A stretch of DNA of 64,000 nucleotides from JAHEEL01 sp942491345 (GCA_942491345.1 CALOAN010000048.1:1-64000); one strand, 5' to 3'; positions 7,947 to 17,837 are shown, numbered from the stretch's first letter. Program-made: numbers and translations. Notes: generated by a model from the sequence alone, not told the origin.

Positions 7947-8046
7947 TCTGAGCAACGTCGAGAATCGTTGAACGTCGATGAGTCACATCCTTCCCGGTCA
8001 GAGTATGTTTCGGGCCGTTTCCGCAGGTCACATATACCCCCTGGAC

Positions 8047-8094
8047 CGCCCTTACAAGGCAGAGGTCGGCGGTTCGAGCCCGTCAACGCCCACC
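8047..8094 (+). pseudogene. tRNA-Val (anticodon TAC) 3'-part remnant
   Basis: The sequence reads as the 3' portion of a tRNA. The anticodon loop CTTACAA has TAC at 8053-8055, the T stem GGCGG/CCGTC (8068-8072, 8080-8084) encloses TTCGAGC, and the acceptor strand AACGCCC (8085-8091) is followed by ACC. No matching 5' acceptor strand (GGGCGTT) or D arm is found upstream, so this is not an intact tRNA. A copied tRNA 3' end next to an integrase remnant is the usual scar of tRNA-targeted integration. Confidence 0.65.
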
Positions 8095-8125
8095 GGTCGG
8101 GATGCCTTGTGGTGGCTGAGATTTC

Positions 8126-8455
8126 TTAGGTCAGTCTCCTTCCTTGATCACGGTGTCGGTTTCGCCGCGACCACGATGCGTCCACATCAGAAGGCTCCCA
8201 GGGAGGTTCGAGGGTGTCTGCGGCGTTGCGACCGAGGCCTTCGTAGAGGTGCCCGTAGACATCGAGGACGGTCTTGACGCTGGTGTGTCCGATGCGGGAG
8301 GCGATGACGGCGGGGTGGGCGCATTCGGCGATGAGGAGGGCAACGTGGCTGCGGCGGATGTCATGGAACCGCATGGGTTGGCCGACGGAGTCTGCGACGG
8401 CGGGGAGCCAGAAGCGGCTGCGGAAGGTGCTGCGGCGCCTACTTCCTTCGCCGCC
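8126..8455 (-). pseudogene. C-terminal fragment of a second tyrosine recombinase
   Basis: The translated segment contains FRSRFWLPAV, then RFHDIRRSHVALLIA and HTSVKTVLDVYGHLYEG, which align with the C-terminal catalytic third of the intact integrase at 151-1281 (HTLRRSQVALLIA and HTSVRTVLDVYGHLYEG). The box with the first catalytic Arg and the whole N-terminal half are missing, and upstream sequence in the frame does not look like integrase. It therefore cannot recombine. It sits beside the tRNA-Val fragment and probably belonged to that older insertion. Confidence 0.75.
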
Positions 8456-8601
8456 TGAGTCGGGAGAATGCGGAAGCCGGGAGAGAACGACGACGCACGG
8501 CTGTATGCGCTGCCGCAGGTCATCAGACGGCAAGCATGGCATCCTCAGACCGGCGCCGGACGCCAATCGGTGGGACGGAGACACTGCAATACTGCCTCAG
8601 C

Positions 8602-10065
8602 ATGTCCTCGTTCACAGCCCGAGCACTCGTCTTCTTCACATCGGCCGCCGTGCTCGTCCTGGAAATCCTGGCCGGGCGTCTGCTCGCCCCATACGTCGGA
8701 GTGACGCTCGAGACCTTCACGGCGATCATCGGAACGGTGCTCGCTGGCATCGCGCTGGGTGCCTGGTTCGGGGGGAGCGCCGCCGATCGGCATCCTCCGG
8801 CCCGGCTGCTGGGGCCGCTGCTCATCGGTGGGGGGCTGCTGTCCCTAGCAGCTCCGACGATTGTCGAGCTGCTGGGTCCCGGGCTGAGCGGTGGCGAGCC
8901 CTTAGAGATCGTGGTCCTCACCGCCCTGGCGTTCTTCCTACCGGCGGTGGTGCTCAGCGCTGTGCCGCCGGTGGTTGTGAAGCTTCAGCTGGCCGACCTG
9001 GCTCGCACCGGTACCGTGGTCGGCCGCTTCTCGGCGGTGGGGACGGCCGGCGCCATCTTCGGTACGTTCATGACCGGGTTCGTGCTGCTGGCGGCGTTTC
9101 CCACCCGGCCAATCGTCTTCGGCGTGGGTACCGCCCTCGTCGTGTGGGGACTGGCCCTGATGCTGAGATTCGGCCGCCGCGTCATCACCGCCGCTGCTCT
9201 GGCCGGCATCGGAACGCTGTTCGCCGGGGCAGCCTTGGCCATGGTGGAGGGACCCTGTGACACCGAAACCACCTACTACTGTGCCCGGATAGAGGTCGAC
9301 CAGCAGCGGGACTCGGGTCGCGTGTTGTGGCTGGACACCCTGCGCCACTCGTACGTGGATCTGGATGACCCCACGCATCTCGAGTTCCGATATACGCGCA
9401 TCATCGCCGACGTGGTGAACACCCAGACCGACCCGAGCCCCGTCGATGCCCTCTTCATCGGAGGGGGCGGCTTCACATTGCCACGCTGGTTGGCGGCGGT
9501 GCGTCCTGGGAGCAGGAGCACGGTCCTGGAGCTCGATGACGGCCTGGTGGACATCGCAGTGGATCGGCTGGGACTGGATCCGGACGGCTTCGAAGAGATC
9601 AGAATCGGAGACGCCCGGCTCACACTCGGCACCTTCCCCGAAAGTGGATTCGACGTGATCGTCGGTGACGCCTTCGGAGGGATCTCAGTTCCGTGGCATC
9701 TCACCACCCGCGAGTTTCTCGAGGAGGTCGAGGCGCGGCTGCGCGCAGATGGAATCTACGTTATGAACGTCATCGATCGGCCGCCCAACGCGTTTGCTCA
9801 AGCCGAGGCCGCAACGTTGCAGGAGGTATTCACCCACGTCGCCGTGGTCGCGCCTCCGGACTTTCTAGAAGGGGCATCGGGCGGCAACTTTGTCTTTGCT
9901 GCTTCCCAGGCGGCGCTCGACATGGAAGCCCTGGTTGCTGCACTCCAGGTCAGGGCAGCGACGGGCATCGCGATCGCCGGTTCCGAGGTGGAAACTTGGG
10001 CAGACGGCGCCCAGGTACTCAGCGACGATTTCGCTCCGGTCGACGAGCTCCTCGGCGCCCGATAG
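8602..10065 (+). CDS. Membrane-fused spermidine synthase-like protein
   Basis: A 487-residue protein with about six or more membrane segments (about residues 1-215), followed by a class I methyltransferase-like domain of the spermidine synthase superfamily (about 225-487). In the latter the cofactor loop FIGGGGFTLPRW, the acidic strand STVLELDDGLVDIA and VIVGDAFGG are visible. Members of this MFS-SpeE fused family are often annotated as spermidine synthases, but their substrates are mostly unproven. The ATG at 8602 immediately precedes the first membrane helix. An upstream ATG at 8536 is possible. No coupled gene is seen. Confidence 0.8.
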   Translation: MSSFTARALVFFTSAAVLVLEILAGRLLAPYVGVTLETFTAIIGTVLAGIALGAWFGGSAADRHPPARLLGPLLIGGGLLSLAAPTIVELLGPGLSGGEPLEIVVLTALAFFLPAVVLSAVPPVVVKLQLADLARTGTVVGRFSAVGTAGAIFGTFMTGFVLLAAFPTRPIVFGVGTALVVWGLALMLRFGRRVITAAALAGIGTLFAGAALAMVEGPCDTETTYYCARIEVDQQRDSGRVLWLDTLRHSYVDLDDPTHLEFRYTRIIADVVNTQTDPSPVDALFIGGGGFTLPRWLAAVRPGSRSTVLELDDGLVDIAVDRLGLDPDGFEEIRIGDARLTLGTFPESGFDVIVGDAFGGISVPWHLTTREFLEEVEARLRADGIYVMNVIDRPPNAFAQAEAATLQEVFTHVAVVAPPDFLEGASGGNFVFAASQAALDMEALVAALQVRAATGIAIAGSEVETWADGAQVLSDDFAPVDELLGAR

Positions 10066-10645
10066 CTGCACGACCGAGGCGGAGGACCGCTACCTCGGTC
10101 GCAGCAACGCCACCTCACCCCAGCGGCGCGTTCGGACACAACGCCGGTGAGGCACCAGAGGCAAACCTGGCGCGTATCCAGCTGCCTTGCCCTAGCTGAG
10201 GTCCTTGGCCTCGAGCCACTCGGCGGCAACCTGGGGTTCCGAAGATTCTCAAGGCGAGGACTTCGCGCCACCTCAAGTGAGTGGCGACTCGTCTGCACCG
10301 TCCATAACCTGCTCAGAATCCACCGGCAGCGACTCGCAGCAACCTAACCCCGGAACTAGGATCGACACGCCCCCACCCCTACACGCAGAAACCCCCACTC
10401 TGGAGACCATCCACGCGACAGCCCCCTACGGCAGGGTGTTCAACACGATAGGCCTGAATGCGCGACGCACCCGCAGCCTGACCCGCATGATTCCTGGGTT
10501 GTCTTCTCGGTTGAGTCGGGGATCCGCGACGCTTCCGCGGGACTCGAGGTCGTTCAGGCCGTCTCGTTCATGGCTGGCAGTCAGTGGGGCAGGGGATCGA
10601 GTGCCATGTCGCCCTGACCTTCTGAAGCGGTGTGGCACGGCGACG
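10066..10645. other. Intergenic stretch, no gene seen
   Basis: 580 bp between two convergent genes. Reading frames here are short and compositionally unlike the neighbours. I see no RNA gene or strong terminator. Confidence 0.4.
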
Positions 10646-11812
10646 TTACGGTGATCTGCTCGGGCTACTTGGGGTGTGACGGCGGGATGCGCCGGCGATG
10701 TGCACCGCCACAGGTCCCAGAACGGCGAGGCTGAAGACCACGGCCGTTGCGAGTGGTGCCAGTTGTGGCTCCAGGCCCGCCTCGACTCCGAGTTCGGCGA
10801 TGATGATTGAAAACTCTCCCCGCGCAATCAGCAGCGATCCGGCTCGCAGGCGGCTCCCTTTGCTTGCTCCGATGCGCCGGCCTGCAACCCATCCGGTGAT
10901 CAGCTTCCCGACTGCGGCTGCCACTACGAGCACAAGTGCCGGTACCAGAACCGGTGGAATCGTCGACGGGTCGACCTGGAGCCCGAAGAACACGAAGAAG
11001 ATTGCTCCGAACAGATCTCGGAGTGGTCCGAGCAGTCGGTCGGCGCGTCGGGCTGCCTCGCCCGAGATGGCCAATCCGACGAGGAATGCTCCAACGGCTG
11101 CGGATACGCCTACCTGTTCGGCGATTCCGGCTACGAGCAGGACCATTCCCAGCAAGCCGAGGAGCACCGTTTCATCCGATTGGCCGAACACCATGCGACT
11201 GATGTGACCACCGAAGCGGCTGGCCACAATCAAGACTGCACCAACGACTGCGACGGCTCCGAGAATCGACCACGCAATCCCTCCGGCGCTGGCACCGAGC
11301 ACGAGAGCGGCGGCGACGCCGAGGTAGAGCGCCATGACCAAGTCCTCGATGACCAGGATCGAGAGCACCGCAGGGGTCTCGCGATTGCCGAGCCACCCAA
11401 GGTCCCGTATCAGCTTCGCGGCGATCCCCGACGACGAGATGTATGTGACGCCACCCAACAGGAAAGCAGCGGTGAGGGGCCAGCCGAGCGCCCACCCCGC
11501 GATGAATCCCGGGAAGAAGTTCAGTCCGAAATCGACCGTTCCAGATACTGGGGCCCGCTTGACTCCGGCTGCCAGCTCGCCGATGGAGTATTCAACTCCG
11601 AGGAGGAACAACAGCAGGATGGCGCCGATCTCGGCGCCGGCGTGGATGAACTCCCGGCTCACGTCGAGCGAGACGACGCCGTGTTCGCTGAGGAGGAGAC
11701 CCAGGCCCAGGTAGAGCGGGATTGGCGAGAATGAGTAGCGCGCCGCCACTCTGGCCAGGACGGTCAAAGAGAGCATCACCGCCCCGAGTTCGAGCAGGAG
11801 GGCGCCCCTCAT
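10646..11812 (-). CDS. khtU: CPA2-family cation/proton antiporter, KhtU-like
   Basis: A 388-residue membrane protein of the monovalent cation:proton antiporter-2 family with about 11-13 hydrophobic segments. Typical phrases are PLYLGLGLLLSEHG near the N-terminus and GAFLVGLAISG in the middle. It lacks a C-terminal TrkA domain. Instead, the TrkA-C protein is encoded directly upstream with no gap, exactly like the KhtT-KhtU K+(NH4+)/H+ efflux pair of Bacillus. It would export K+ from the cytoplasm under a nucleotide or pH signal. The partner gene and the stress genes upstream support a role in ion homeostasis. Confidence 0.83.
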   Translation of the reverse strand: MRGALLLELGAVMLSLTVLARVAARYSFSPIPLYLGLGLLLSEHGVVSLDVSREFIHAGAEIGAILLLFLLGVEYSIGELAAGVKRAPVSGTVDFGLNFFPGFIAGWALGWPLTAAFLLGGVTYISSSGIAAKLIRDLGWLGNRETPAVLSILVIEDLVMALYLGVAAALVLGASAGGIAWSILGAVAVVGAVLIVASRFGGHISRMVFGQSDETVLLGLLGMVLLVAGIAEQVGVSAAVGAFLVGLAISGEAARRADRLLGPLRDLFGAIFFVFFGLQVDPSTIPPVLVPALVLVVAAAVGKLITGWVAGRRIGASKGSRLRAGSLLIARGEFSIIIAELGVEAGLEPQLAPLATAVVFSLAVLGPVAVHIAGASRRHTPSSPSRSP

Positions 11813-12316
11813 CTACGGCTCGGACTGAAGGATCAGCGCGGCTTCAGCCAGACCTTCAGCCGTCCCGACCGCAACGATGACATCACCGGCGGCGAATGTG
11901 AACTCGGGAGGAGGTGAAGGGACCGCGGCGCCTTTGCGGATCACAGCTACCACCGAAACACCCGTGTGAGCTCGGAGGTGTGTGTCGCCGAGCCGACGCT
12001 CCACGTACCGGGTCCGCGCTTTGATCGGAAGCCAGTCGACGGCGATGCTGCCGGCCGCCTCCTGGAGGTGTGACAGTTCGTGAGAGAACGCCGATCCACC
12101 GAGAAGCCCAGTGAGCGTGGCGACTTCGTTCTCCGTGAGATTCAATGATGTAGCGGCCAAGTCTGGGTCGTCGGCGTGGCTGATGAACAGCTCGAGGTCT
12201 CCCTGCTGGCGCTGGACGACGCCAACTCGCTGCCCGTCGGCGGTGACGAATTCGAGCCGTAGCCCGATGCCGGGCAGGGGCGTCTGGATTACCTTCACCT
12301 CTTTCGGTGTACTCAT
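11813..12316 (-). CDS. khtT: TrkA-C domain regulatory subunit, KhtT-like
   Basis: A 167-residue soluble protein. The N-terminal half (about 1-75) resembles the KhtT/AmhM N-terminal domain. Residues about 80-165 form a TrkA-C (RCK_C) domain with the phrases HLRAHTGVSVVAVIRKG and FAAGDVIVAVGTAEGLAEA. KhtT-type proteins sit on the cytoplasmic face of the KhtU antiporter and gate it; in Bacillus KhtT binds c-di-AMP. Its stop abuts the antiporter start (TAG then ATG), implying translational coupling. Confidence 0.82.
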   Translation of the reverse strand: MSTPKEVKVIQTPLPGIGLRLEFVTADGQRVGVVQRQQGDLELFISHADDPDLAATSLNLTENEVATLTGLLGGSAFSHELSHLQEAAGSIAVDWLPIKARTRYVERRLGDTHLRAHTGVSVVAVIRKGAAVPSPPPEFTFAAGDVIVAVGTAEGLAEAALILQSEP

Positions 12317-12334
12317 TGGGGCTCCTTTGGTGAA

Positions 12335-13177
12335 TCAAGGGATGACGGCGATTGGTACTGGTGAGTGGCGTGCGAGGTAGGAGGCGGTGCCACCGAGTCC
12401 GCGGAATCGGCCTGCTCCGCTGGTTCCGATCACGATCAGACCGGCCTCATCGCGCGTTGCGGTCTCGGGGAGCGCGACGCGCGGGTCGCAGTGGGCAATG
12501 GCGACGGTGTATTCCACCTCGAGATCGCGGAGTGGTTTCAGCGCCCGGTCGATGTCGGACGTCGTGCGATCGTCGAAGCGTTCTACGTACCCGGGCGGCC
12601 GTTCGCAGCCGGGGTCGGCGCACCGCGCGATTGTTGCCGGCACTCCGACAGCCGCGCAGAAGCTGGCTGCCCAGGACAGGACCCGTCGGGCAACTCCGGA
12701 GCAGTCCACACCGACGAGTACGCGGGTCAGCCTCTCGGGTTCGAGAGTGGACCGGTGCGGGACGACAATGAGGGGTACGTGGGTGGTGAATAGGAGCCGT
12801 CGGCTGATGGAGCCAAGGAGCAGTCCGGATAGCGGGCCAAGTCCTCGCGTGCCTACTACGAGCATCGATGTGTTCGACGCGTCGGCTGCTTCGAGCAGTG
12901 TCTTCGCGATCGGCCCCTGAGCGGCGGTGACTTCGATGTCTTCGAGTCCATCCCTGTGAAGGGATTGGGCCGCGACGTTTGCAATGTGGGCGTCGATCTC
13001 CGCGGTGTGGTCGTACAAGGCATCGTCGTACGGCGGAGGCAAATCTGACCACGCAGCTATGGCCTTGACCTTTGCATTCATGCGGCGTCCAACATCGACT
13101 GCCCATGCTGCAGCGATGCAGGCATCGGGCGATCCATCAACGCCGACGAGGATTGTGCTTCCTGTGTGATACGTCAT
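12335..13177 (-). CDS. Tandem universal stress protein
   Basis: A 280-residue protein of two UspA domains (about 6-145 and 150-280). Each keeps the ATP-binding signature: VGTRGLGPLSGLLLGSISRR in the first and VIGTSGAGRFRGLGGTASY in the second. Tandem UspA proteins in actinobacteria bind ATP and accumulate during hypoxia or stationary phase. The ATG at 13177 has AGAGG nearby. It lies between the KhtT/KhtU pair and a P-type ATPase on the same strand, suggesting a stress-responsive ion-transport cluster. Confidence 0.9.
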   Translation of the reverse strand: MTYHTGSTILVGVDGSPDACIAAAWAVDVGRRMNAKVKAIAAWSDLPPPYDDALYDHTAEIDAHIANVAAQSLHRDGLEDIEVTAAQGPIAKTLLEAADASNTSMLVVGTRGLGPLSGLLLGSISRRLLFTTHVPLIVVPHRSTLEPERLTRVLVGVDCSGVARRVLSWAASFCAAVGVPATIARCADPGCERPPGYVERFDDRTTSDIDRALKPLRDLEVEYTVAIAHCDPRVALPETATRDEAGLIVIGTSGAGRFRGLGGTASYLARHSPVPIAVIP

Positions 13178-13268
13178 GTGGATCCTCTCTGGTCTTGGCT
13201 TGCCGAAGGGCCCAGGATTCCAGCGTTTCCCGGTGGTCCGCGCGACAACCGCTGGGCGTGTGGGCTTC

Positions 13269-15770
13269 TCATGAGCGGTCTCCCTTGCGGAGCATTCGGC
13301 GTGACCAGACCTCGGCTCCGACGACAGTGACGATGAGAGCTCCGGCAACGAGGGCGAGGACCGATCGTTCGAGGGGGACGAGGCCAAGCATTGTGCGCAG
13401 TCCCGGGACGGTGACGGTGAGGACTTGGAGAGCGACGCTGGCGACGATGATGATGTTGAGCGTGTTGTTTGGAAGGGATCTGTTGGTCAGCCGGCGTGCC
13501 GGGTAGACGAACGCAAGCTGGGCAAGGGATTCGTACAGGAAGACTGCCGTCTGTGTGGTGCTTCCGGCGAAAGCGAGCGCTGGAAGTGTGAAGAACACTA
13601 TGAGGCCCATCACGGCTTTGAGTATTCCGGTGGTGAGGATGAAGCGAACACCGGTTCGGGAGAGGAGCGGGGCTGAGGGTGGTCGGGGGCGCTGCGCCAT
13701 CATCCCGGGATTGCGATCCATTGCGAGTGCCAGGGCGGGTGGTCCGTCGGCGATGATGTTGATCCAGAGCAGTTGGACCGCAAGGAGTGGAACGAGCAGG
13801 TTGCCTGCGTCGTCCTGCAGGCCGAGTGCGGCGGCTCCCATGACGCCGATCGCGATGAGGAGCACGAGTGCGACGTTGGTGGAGAACAGGAAACGGATGA
13901 ATTTGAGGATGTTGGCGTAGATGCTGCGGCCTTCTTCGATCGCAGCTGTGATGGTTGCGAAGTTGTCGTCGAGGAGTACGAGATCAGCCACCTCTCGACT
14001 CACGTCGCTCCCTCGCTGCCCCATGGCGACGCCGATGTCGGCTCGTTTCAGGGCCGGGGCGTCATTGACGCCGTCTCCCGTCATGGCCACGATTTCGCCT
14101 TGGGCCTCGAGGGCTTCGACGATCGCGAGCTTGTGTTCGGGACCGACCCGGGCGAAGACCCCGACGTTGGCTACGGTCCGTTCCAGTTCGTCGGTGTCCA
14201 TGCAATCGAGCTGCGCCCCCGTCGCACCTGCGTTGGATGCGATACCGACCGCGTTGGCGATCGCCACTGCGGTGGCGGGGTGATCGCCCGTGATCATGAG
14301 GACGCGGACGCCGGCGTTCTGGGTGGCTTCGATGGCGCCTGCAACTTCGGGCCTGGGAGGATCCCAGAGCGAGACGGTGCCGAGCCACTCGACGCTGGAT
14401 TCCGGGTCGCCGCGTGTCCACGCCAGTCCAAGCACTCGATAGCCATCTGCGGCTGCGGCGTCGATCTTCGCTGTCCAGGCCGACCGCTCCTCTGTCGCAA
14501 GGCCGGCGCGCTCCATCAACACCTCGGGAGCGCCTTTGAGATAGGACACGAGCCCGTCGTCTTCCCGAACGGTCACCCGCATGTACTTCCATTCCGAGTC
14601 GAACGGCAGCACCGATTCGCGTGGATACCGGATGCGAGTTTCGGCAGGATCCATGCCGCGTCGAGCTGCATGCTCATAGAGACCAACTTCGAGCGGATCG
14701 CCGGAATCTCCATGGGGCTCGGCGTCGGAGGCCAGCACCATTGCGAGGAGTGCCCGATCTTCGTCGGGGGAGTCCATAGCTCGTACCGTCATGGCGTTCT
14801 CGGTAAGCGTCCCGGTCTTGTCTGTGGCGATCACGGTCACCGAGCCAAGGGTCTCAACCGCAGCTAGCCGGCGAACAACTGCTTTGCGCGATGCCATACG
14901 TTCGGTGCCGAGAGCGAGTGTCAGCGTCAAGACTGCGGGCAGGCCTTCGGGTACCGCAGCGACCGCAACCGCGACGGCAAACAGCAGGGCTTCGTCGATC
15001 CGGTCGATCCCCTCGATTCCAACGCCGGCCACCACAAGGACAACAGCGAGAGCGGCGACCCACCGAGCTATGCGATGACCGAAGTGGGTCAATCGCCGCT
15101 CGAGGGGCGTGCCTTCGGCCTCAACCTCGGTCAGCATGCCGGCGATCCGGCCCATGGCGGACGCGGATCCGGTGCTGGTCACGACCAGCCAGCCGAGGCC
15201 ACGCACTGCAAGTGTCCCCGAGTAGAGGTCATCTCCAGCCTCGCGTTCGACGGGTACCGATTCGCCGGTCAGCATCGATTCGTCAACCATCAGGCCCTGC
15301 TCGCTTGTGAGTTCCCCGTCGGCAGGTATCCGATCTCCGGACTCCACCCGCACCAGGTCTCCCGGGACCAATTCGGCAGCCGGGATGTGCACCAGGTTCC
15401 CATCGCGGCGAACCCACACGAAGGGTGCCGCCATTTCCTTGAGACGAGCCAGCGCGTCCTCAGCCCGGTATTCCTGCCACACACCCATAAGGGTGTTGAA
15501 GGCGAGGATTACCAGGATCGCAATCGACTCGATTGGCCATCCGTGCATTCCCTCGATCGTCCATACCACTGCGTCGAATGCCAACGCGAACAACAGGATG
15601 TAGATGATCGGGTTGTGCAGCTGGTGCAGCACCCGCTCCCACCACGGGACCGGCCGGGTCTCCGGCAAGACATTGGCGCCAGCCTCGGCAAGCCGCACGG
15701 CTGCTTCGGCCGAAGTGAGCCCACCGACCGTCGACACCGTCAGTTCCTCGGCGAGTGATTCATCCGGCAT
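13269..15770 (-). CDS. P2-type cation-transporting ATPase (Ca2+-ATPase-like)
   Basis: An 833-residue P-type ATPase with all hallmark motifs: actuator TGES (DESMLTGES), phosphorylation site DKTGTLT, TGDHPAT, and hinge TGDGVNDAPAL. The M4 segment reads AVPEGLPAV, as in P2 ATPases of the SERCA/PMR1/PacL type, so Ca2+ or Mn2+ export is likely. No N-terminal CxxC heavy-metal domain is present, excluding the P1B type. The ATG at 15770 is preferred to 15791. The gene lies between two universal-stress-protein genes, an arrangement known from actinobacterial dormancy-type regulons. Confidence 0.93.
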   Translation of the reverse strand: MPDESLAEELTVSTVGGLTSAEAAVRLAEAGANVLPETRPVPWWERVLHQLHNPIIYILLFALAFDAVVWTIEGMHGWPIESIAILVILAFNTLMGVWQEYRAEDALARLKEMAAPFVWVRRDGNLVHIPAAELVPGDLVRVESGDRIPADGELTSEQGLMVDESMLTGESVPVEREAGDDLYSGTLAVRGLGWLVVTSTGSASAMGRIAGMLTEVEAEGTPLERRLTHFGHRIARWVAALAVVLVVAGVGIEGIDRIDEALLFAVAVAVAAVPEGLPAVLTLTLALGTERMASRKAVVRRLAAVETLGSVTVIATDKTGTLTENAMTVRAMDSPDEDRALLAMVLASDAEPHGDSGDPLEVGLYEHAARRGMDPAETRIRYPRESVLPFDSEWKYMRVTVREDDGLVSYLKGAPEVLMERAGLATEERSAWTAKIDAAAADGYRVLGLAWTRGDPESSVEWLGTVSLWDPPRPEVAGAIEATQNAGVRVLMITGDHPATAVAIANAVGIASNAGATGAQLDCMDTDELERTVANVGVFARVGPEHKLAIVEALEAQGEIVAMTGDGVNDAPALKRADIGVAMGQRGSDVSREVADLVLLDDNFATITAAIEEGRSIYANILKFIRFLFSTNVALVLLIAIGVMGAAALGLQDDAGNLLVPLLAVQLLWINIIADGPPALALAMDRNPGMMAQRPRPPSAPLLSRTGVRFILTTGILKAVMGLIVFFTLPALAFAGSTTQTAVFLYESLAQLAFVYPARRLTNRSLPNNTLNIIIVASVALQVLTVTVPGLRTMLGLVPLERSVLALVAGALIVTVVGAEVWSRRMLRKGDRS

Positions 15771-15830
15771 GATGCGATCCTCTGTGCACACGAGCGGTCA
15801 CGGTGGCTCCTCGCTGGCACGGCGTGACTG

Positions 15831-16775
15831 TCACTGGGGTTTGACCGGGGTGATGAATCCTTCGGGTTTCACGGCCAGCACAGAGCAGCGGACCGATCGG
15901 AGAATGGTTTCGGCGGTGTTGCCTATGACCAGGCCCATCAGCCCGGTTCGGCCGACGGTGCCCATGACGATGAGATCAACATCGAGATCGTCGGCCAGGC
16001 GGGGCAGCACGGTACCGGGCGTGCCGGCCACCATGTGAATCGAACGCTCGGACTTGGTCACGTGACGGTTTGCCAGCATGTTGAGCTGTTCAAGCCGGAG
16101 GGATTCGGTGTCCCGGACCATGGCATCGACCATCGGTCCCGGTAGTTCGACATATGGAGACGAGCGCAGGGTTGATTCACCGGTGAGGCTCCAAGCATGG
16201 CCCAGGTGAAGCTCCCAGCCTTGCCGACGGGCGAGGGACGTTGCCAGTTCCATGATCAGGTCGTTCAATCCGTCCGAAGCTGGTTCATCCGGGTCCGGGT
16301 CGACCAGAGCCAGGACCCGACCGGTGCCGGGTCGACCGGAACGCATCACCCATACCGGGACCGGGCACTTGCGCAACAGATGCATCACGTCACTACTCAA
16401 GTGCGGCTCGTCCGGCCTCTCAGCGACCGGCTCGCCAATCATGACCAGGTCGTGGGCATGGTCCAGGACCCGCCGGATCACCTCGATGAACGGTTCACCG
16501 ACAGTCTCAACAACCTCGACATTCGCTCCACCCCGGGTGTTCCCGAGCAGCTGGCGAAGTCGCTCCTCCCGGTCGCGCAGTATCGCTGCTTCGACATCGA
16601 CGACACGGCCCTCCACATTCATCTTCTTTCTCCATGGAGGCAGCGGCGCCACAACGTCGACCACCGTGAGACGAGCGCTGTTGATCTCCGCCAGACTCAC
16701 AGCGGCGCGGAGAGTCGGCGGATCCAGGCGTCCCGGAGACGTCGCAACCAGGATGCTCTTGAACCTGTCCATCAC
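15831..16775 (-). CDS. Tandem universal stress protein
   Basis: A 314-residue protein with two UspA-type domains (about 5-150 and 160-305). The second keeps the ATP-loop phrase VMGTVGRTGLMGLVIGNTAE. The first has a diverged loop (GEPVAERPDEPHLSSDVMHLL), so it may not bind ATP. It is 60 bp upstream of the P-type ATPase on the same strand and probably shares its transcript. Its partners suggest a role in stress survival, but the direct target is unknown. Confidence 0.88.
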   Translation of the reverse strand: MMDRFKSILVATSPGRLDPPTLRAAVSLAEINSARLTVVDVVAPLPPWRKKMNVEGRVVDVEAAILRDREERLRQLLGNTRGGANVEVVETVGEPFIEVIRRVLDHAHDLVMIGEPVAERPDEPHLSSDVMHLLRKCPVPVWVMRSGRPGTGRVLALVDPDPDEPASDGLNDLIMELATSLARRQGWELHLGHAWSLTGESTLRSSPYVELPGPMVDAMVRDTESLRLEQLNMLANRHVTKSERSIHMVAGTPGTVLPRLADDLDVDLIVMGTVGRTGLMGLVIGNTAETILRSVRCSVLAVKPEGFITPVKPQ

Positions 16776-17837
16776 ATCACCCCTTCCTCAATCGACCGAT
16801 CAGCTACCGGTGGTATCGGTGTCGCCATTTCGTGTGGCGATGCCGTTGGTGCCGCCGTTCCTCGGCGGAGTCGTGTGAAGTAGGCGAAGCGCGGTGTCCG
16901 TCCCGCGTAGCCGGCGTCCAATGCGCGCCGGGCCGGTTCCTCGGTTCGACCGGTCCAACCGCACGACTCTTCAACGCACCGTTCCGACGCGGCGCTGTGA
17001 TTGGGGGAGGAGGTGTTGGGACAGGCGAGGGATCCCGCCGCAGCGCGGTCAGTGTTTGCAGCCATCGCGACCTCCGCAGGCTCTGGGAGAACACTTCACT
17101 TCTTCGTGAAGGTCTCTCCCACCCCGGAGGGGTTCAGTGCGCCGGGCCCGAGGGCCGTAGTGACGACTGCGCTGATTTGGGGATACTCCCCTTCCCTGCA
17201 AAATATATCATGAAAAGCATGTCGTGTCTAGATCTAGCTGGGAGTGAGGCCCACCGCCAACGGCAGCGACGACTGAACTGGTGGCTGTGGGGGAGAACCC
17301 GTGCGGTACTGCGGTGTTGCAGAGATCGAACGACGTGAGGTGCCGGGTGACCAGCAGGGCGGCCCTGGCCCGGATGCAGGCGGTCGCCAGGTCGGCATCG
17401 GCTCGAACGGCAGTTCCGCCGCCGAGCACGCTCGCGAGGGTCTGGCATTGGGCACTGCCGGCCCACACAATCCTGGGAGTGTCGTCGACCGAGCTCCCCT
17501 TGTCGGCACCACCATCGCGCAGGTCGGCAGTAGAGATTCCAGCTCCCGGGTGCCGGTGGGAATATGACGTCATGCTGATGCGCCGGGCGACACCACCCGG
17601 CGCTTGGGCGTCCTGGCGGGTCGGGAACCTGCGACGGGCGGTTGGCCGACGGGAATGTCAACGGAACGCCTAGACGCCGCAACGGCCATAAGCGGACCCT
17701 ACTATCACGTTATGGATAGCGTCAATGACGGTTCGGGGGTTGACGTATCGATTGGCTCCAGGCGTGCTTGAGGTCGCGCGCGTCAACCGGAGACGGTCGC
17801 GGGAGGTAGGCATCGTCGGGCCGTGCAGGGAGCTGAG
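16776..17837. other. Long intergenic region between divergent stress and antiporter genes
   Basis: About 1.06 kb. It separates the minus-strand stress cluster from the plus-strand antiporter, so it should hold promoters for both. There is an AT-rich patch near 17200-17215. One minus frame (17208-17573) has coding-like third positions and is listed separately. A frame ending at 16772 overlaps the stress-gene start but looks non-coding. No RNA gene is recognised. Confidence 0.45.
17208..17573 (-). CDS. Hypothetical protein (low confidence)
   Basis: A 121-residue frame with strong G/C at third codon positions over its middle part and a balanced Ala/Val/Thr-rich composition, unlike the Arg-rich shadow frames around it. 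No domain or signal peptide is recognised and no good ribosome binding site precedes the ATG. It could be a small real gene, a decayed gene, or chance. Confidence 0.3.
   Translation of the reverse strand: MTSYSHRHPGAGISTADLRDGGADKGSSVDDTPRIVWAGSAQCQTLASVLGGGTAVRADADLATACIRARAALLVTRHLTSFDLCNTAVPHGFSPTATSSVVAAVGGGPHSQLDLDTTCFS

Noticed and set aside
8274..9260. 328-residue plus-strand frame overlapping the spermidine-synthase-like gene
   Set aside because: Arg-rich shadow in another frame of a clear membrane protein gene.
16772..17065. 97-residue frame overlapping the start of the stress-protein gene by ATGA
   Set aside because: Overlap looks tidy, but the sequence is low-complexity in Ala/Arg/Thr with no ribosome site or domain. 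Considered chance.
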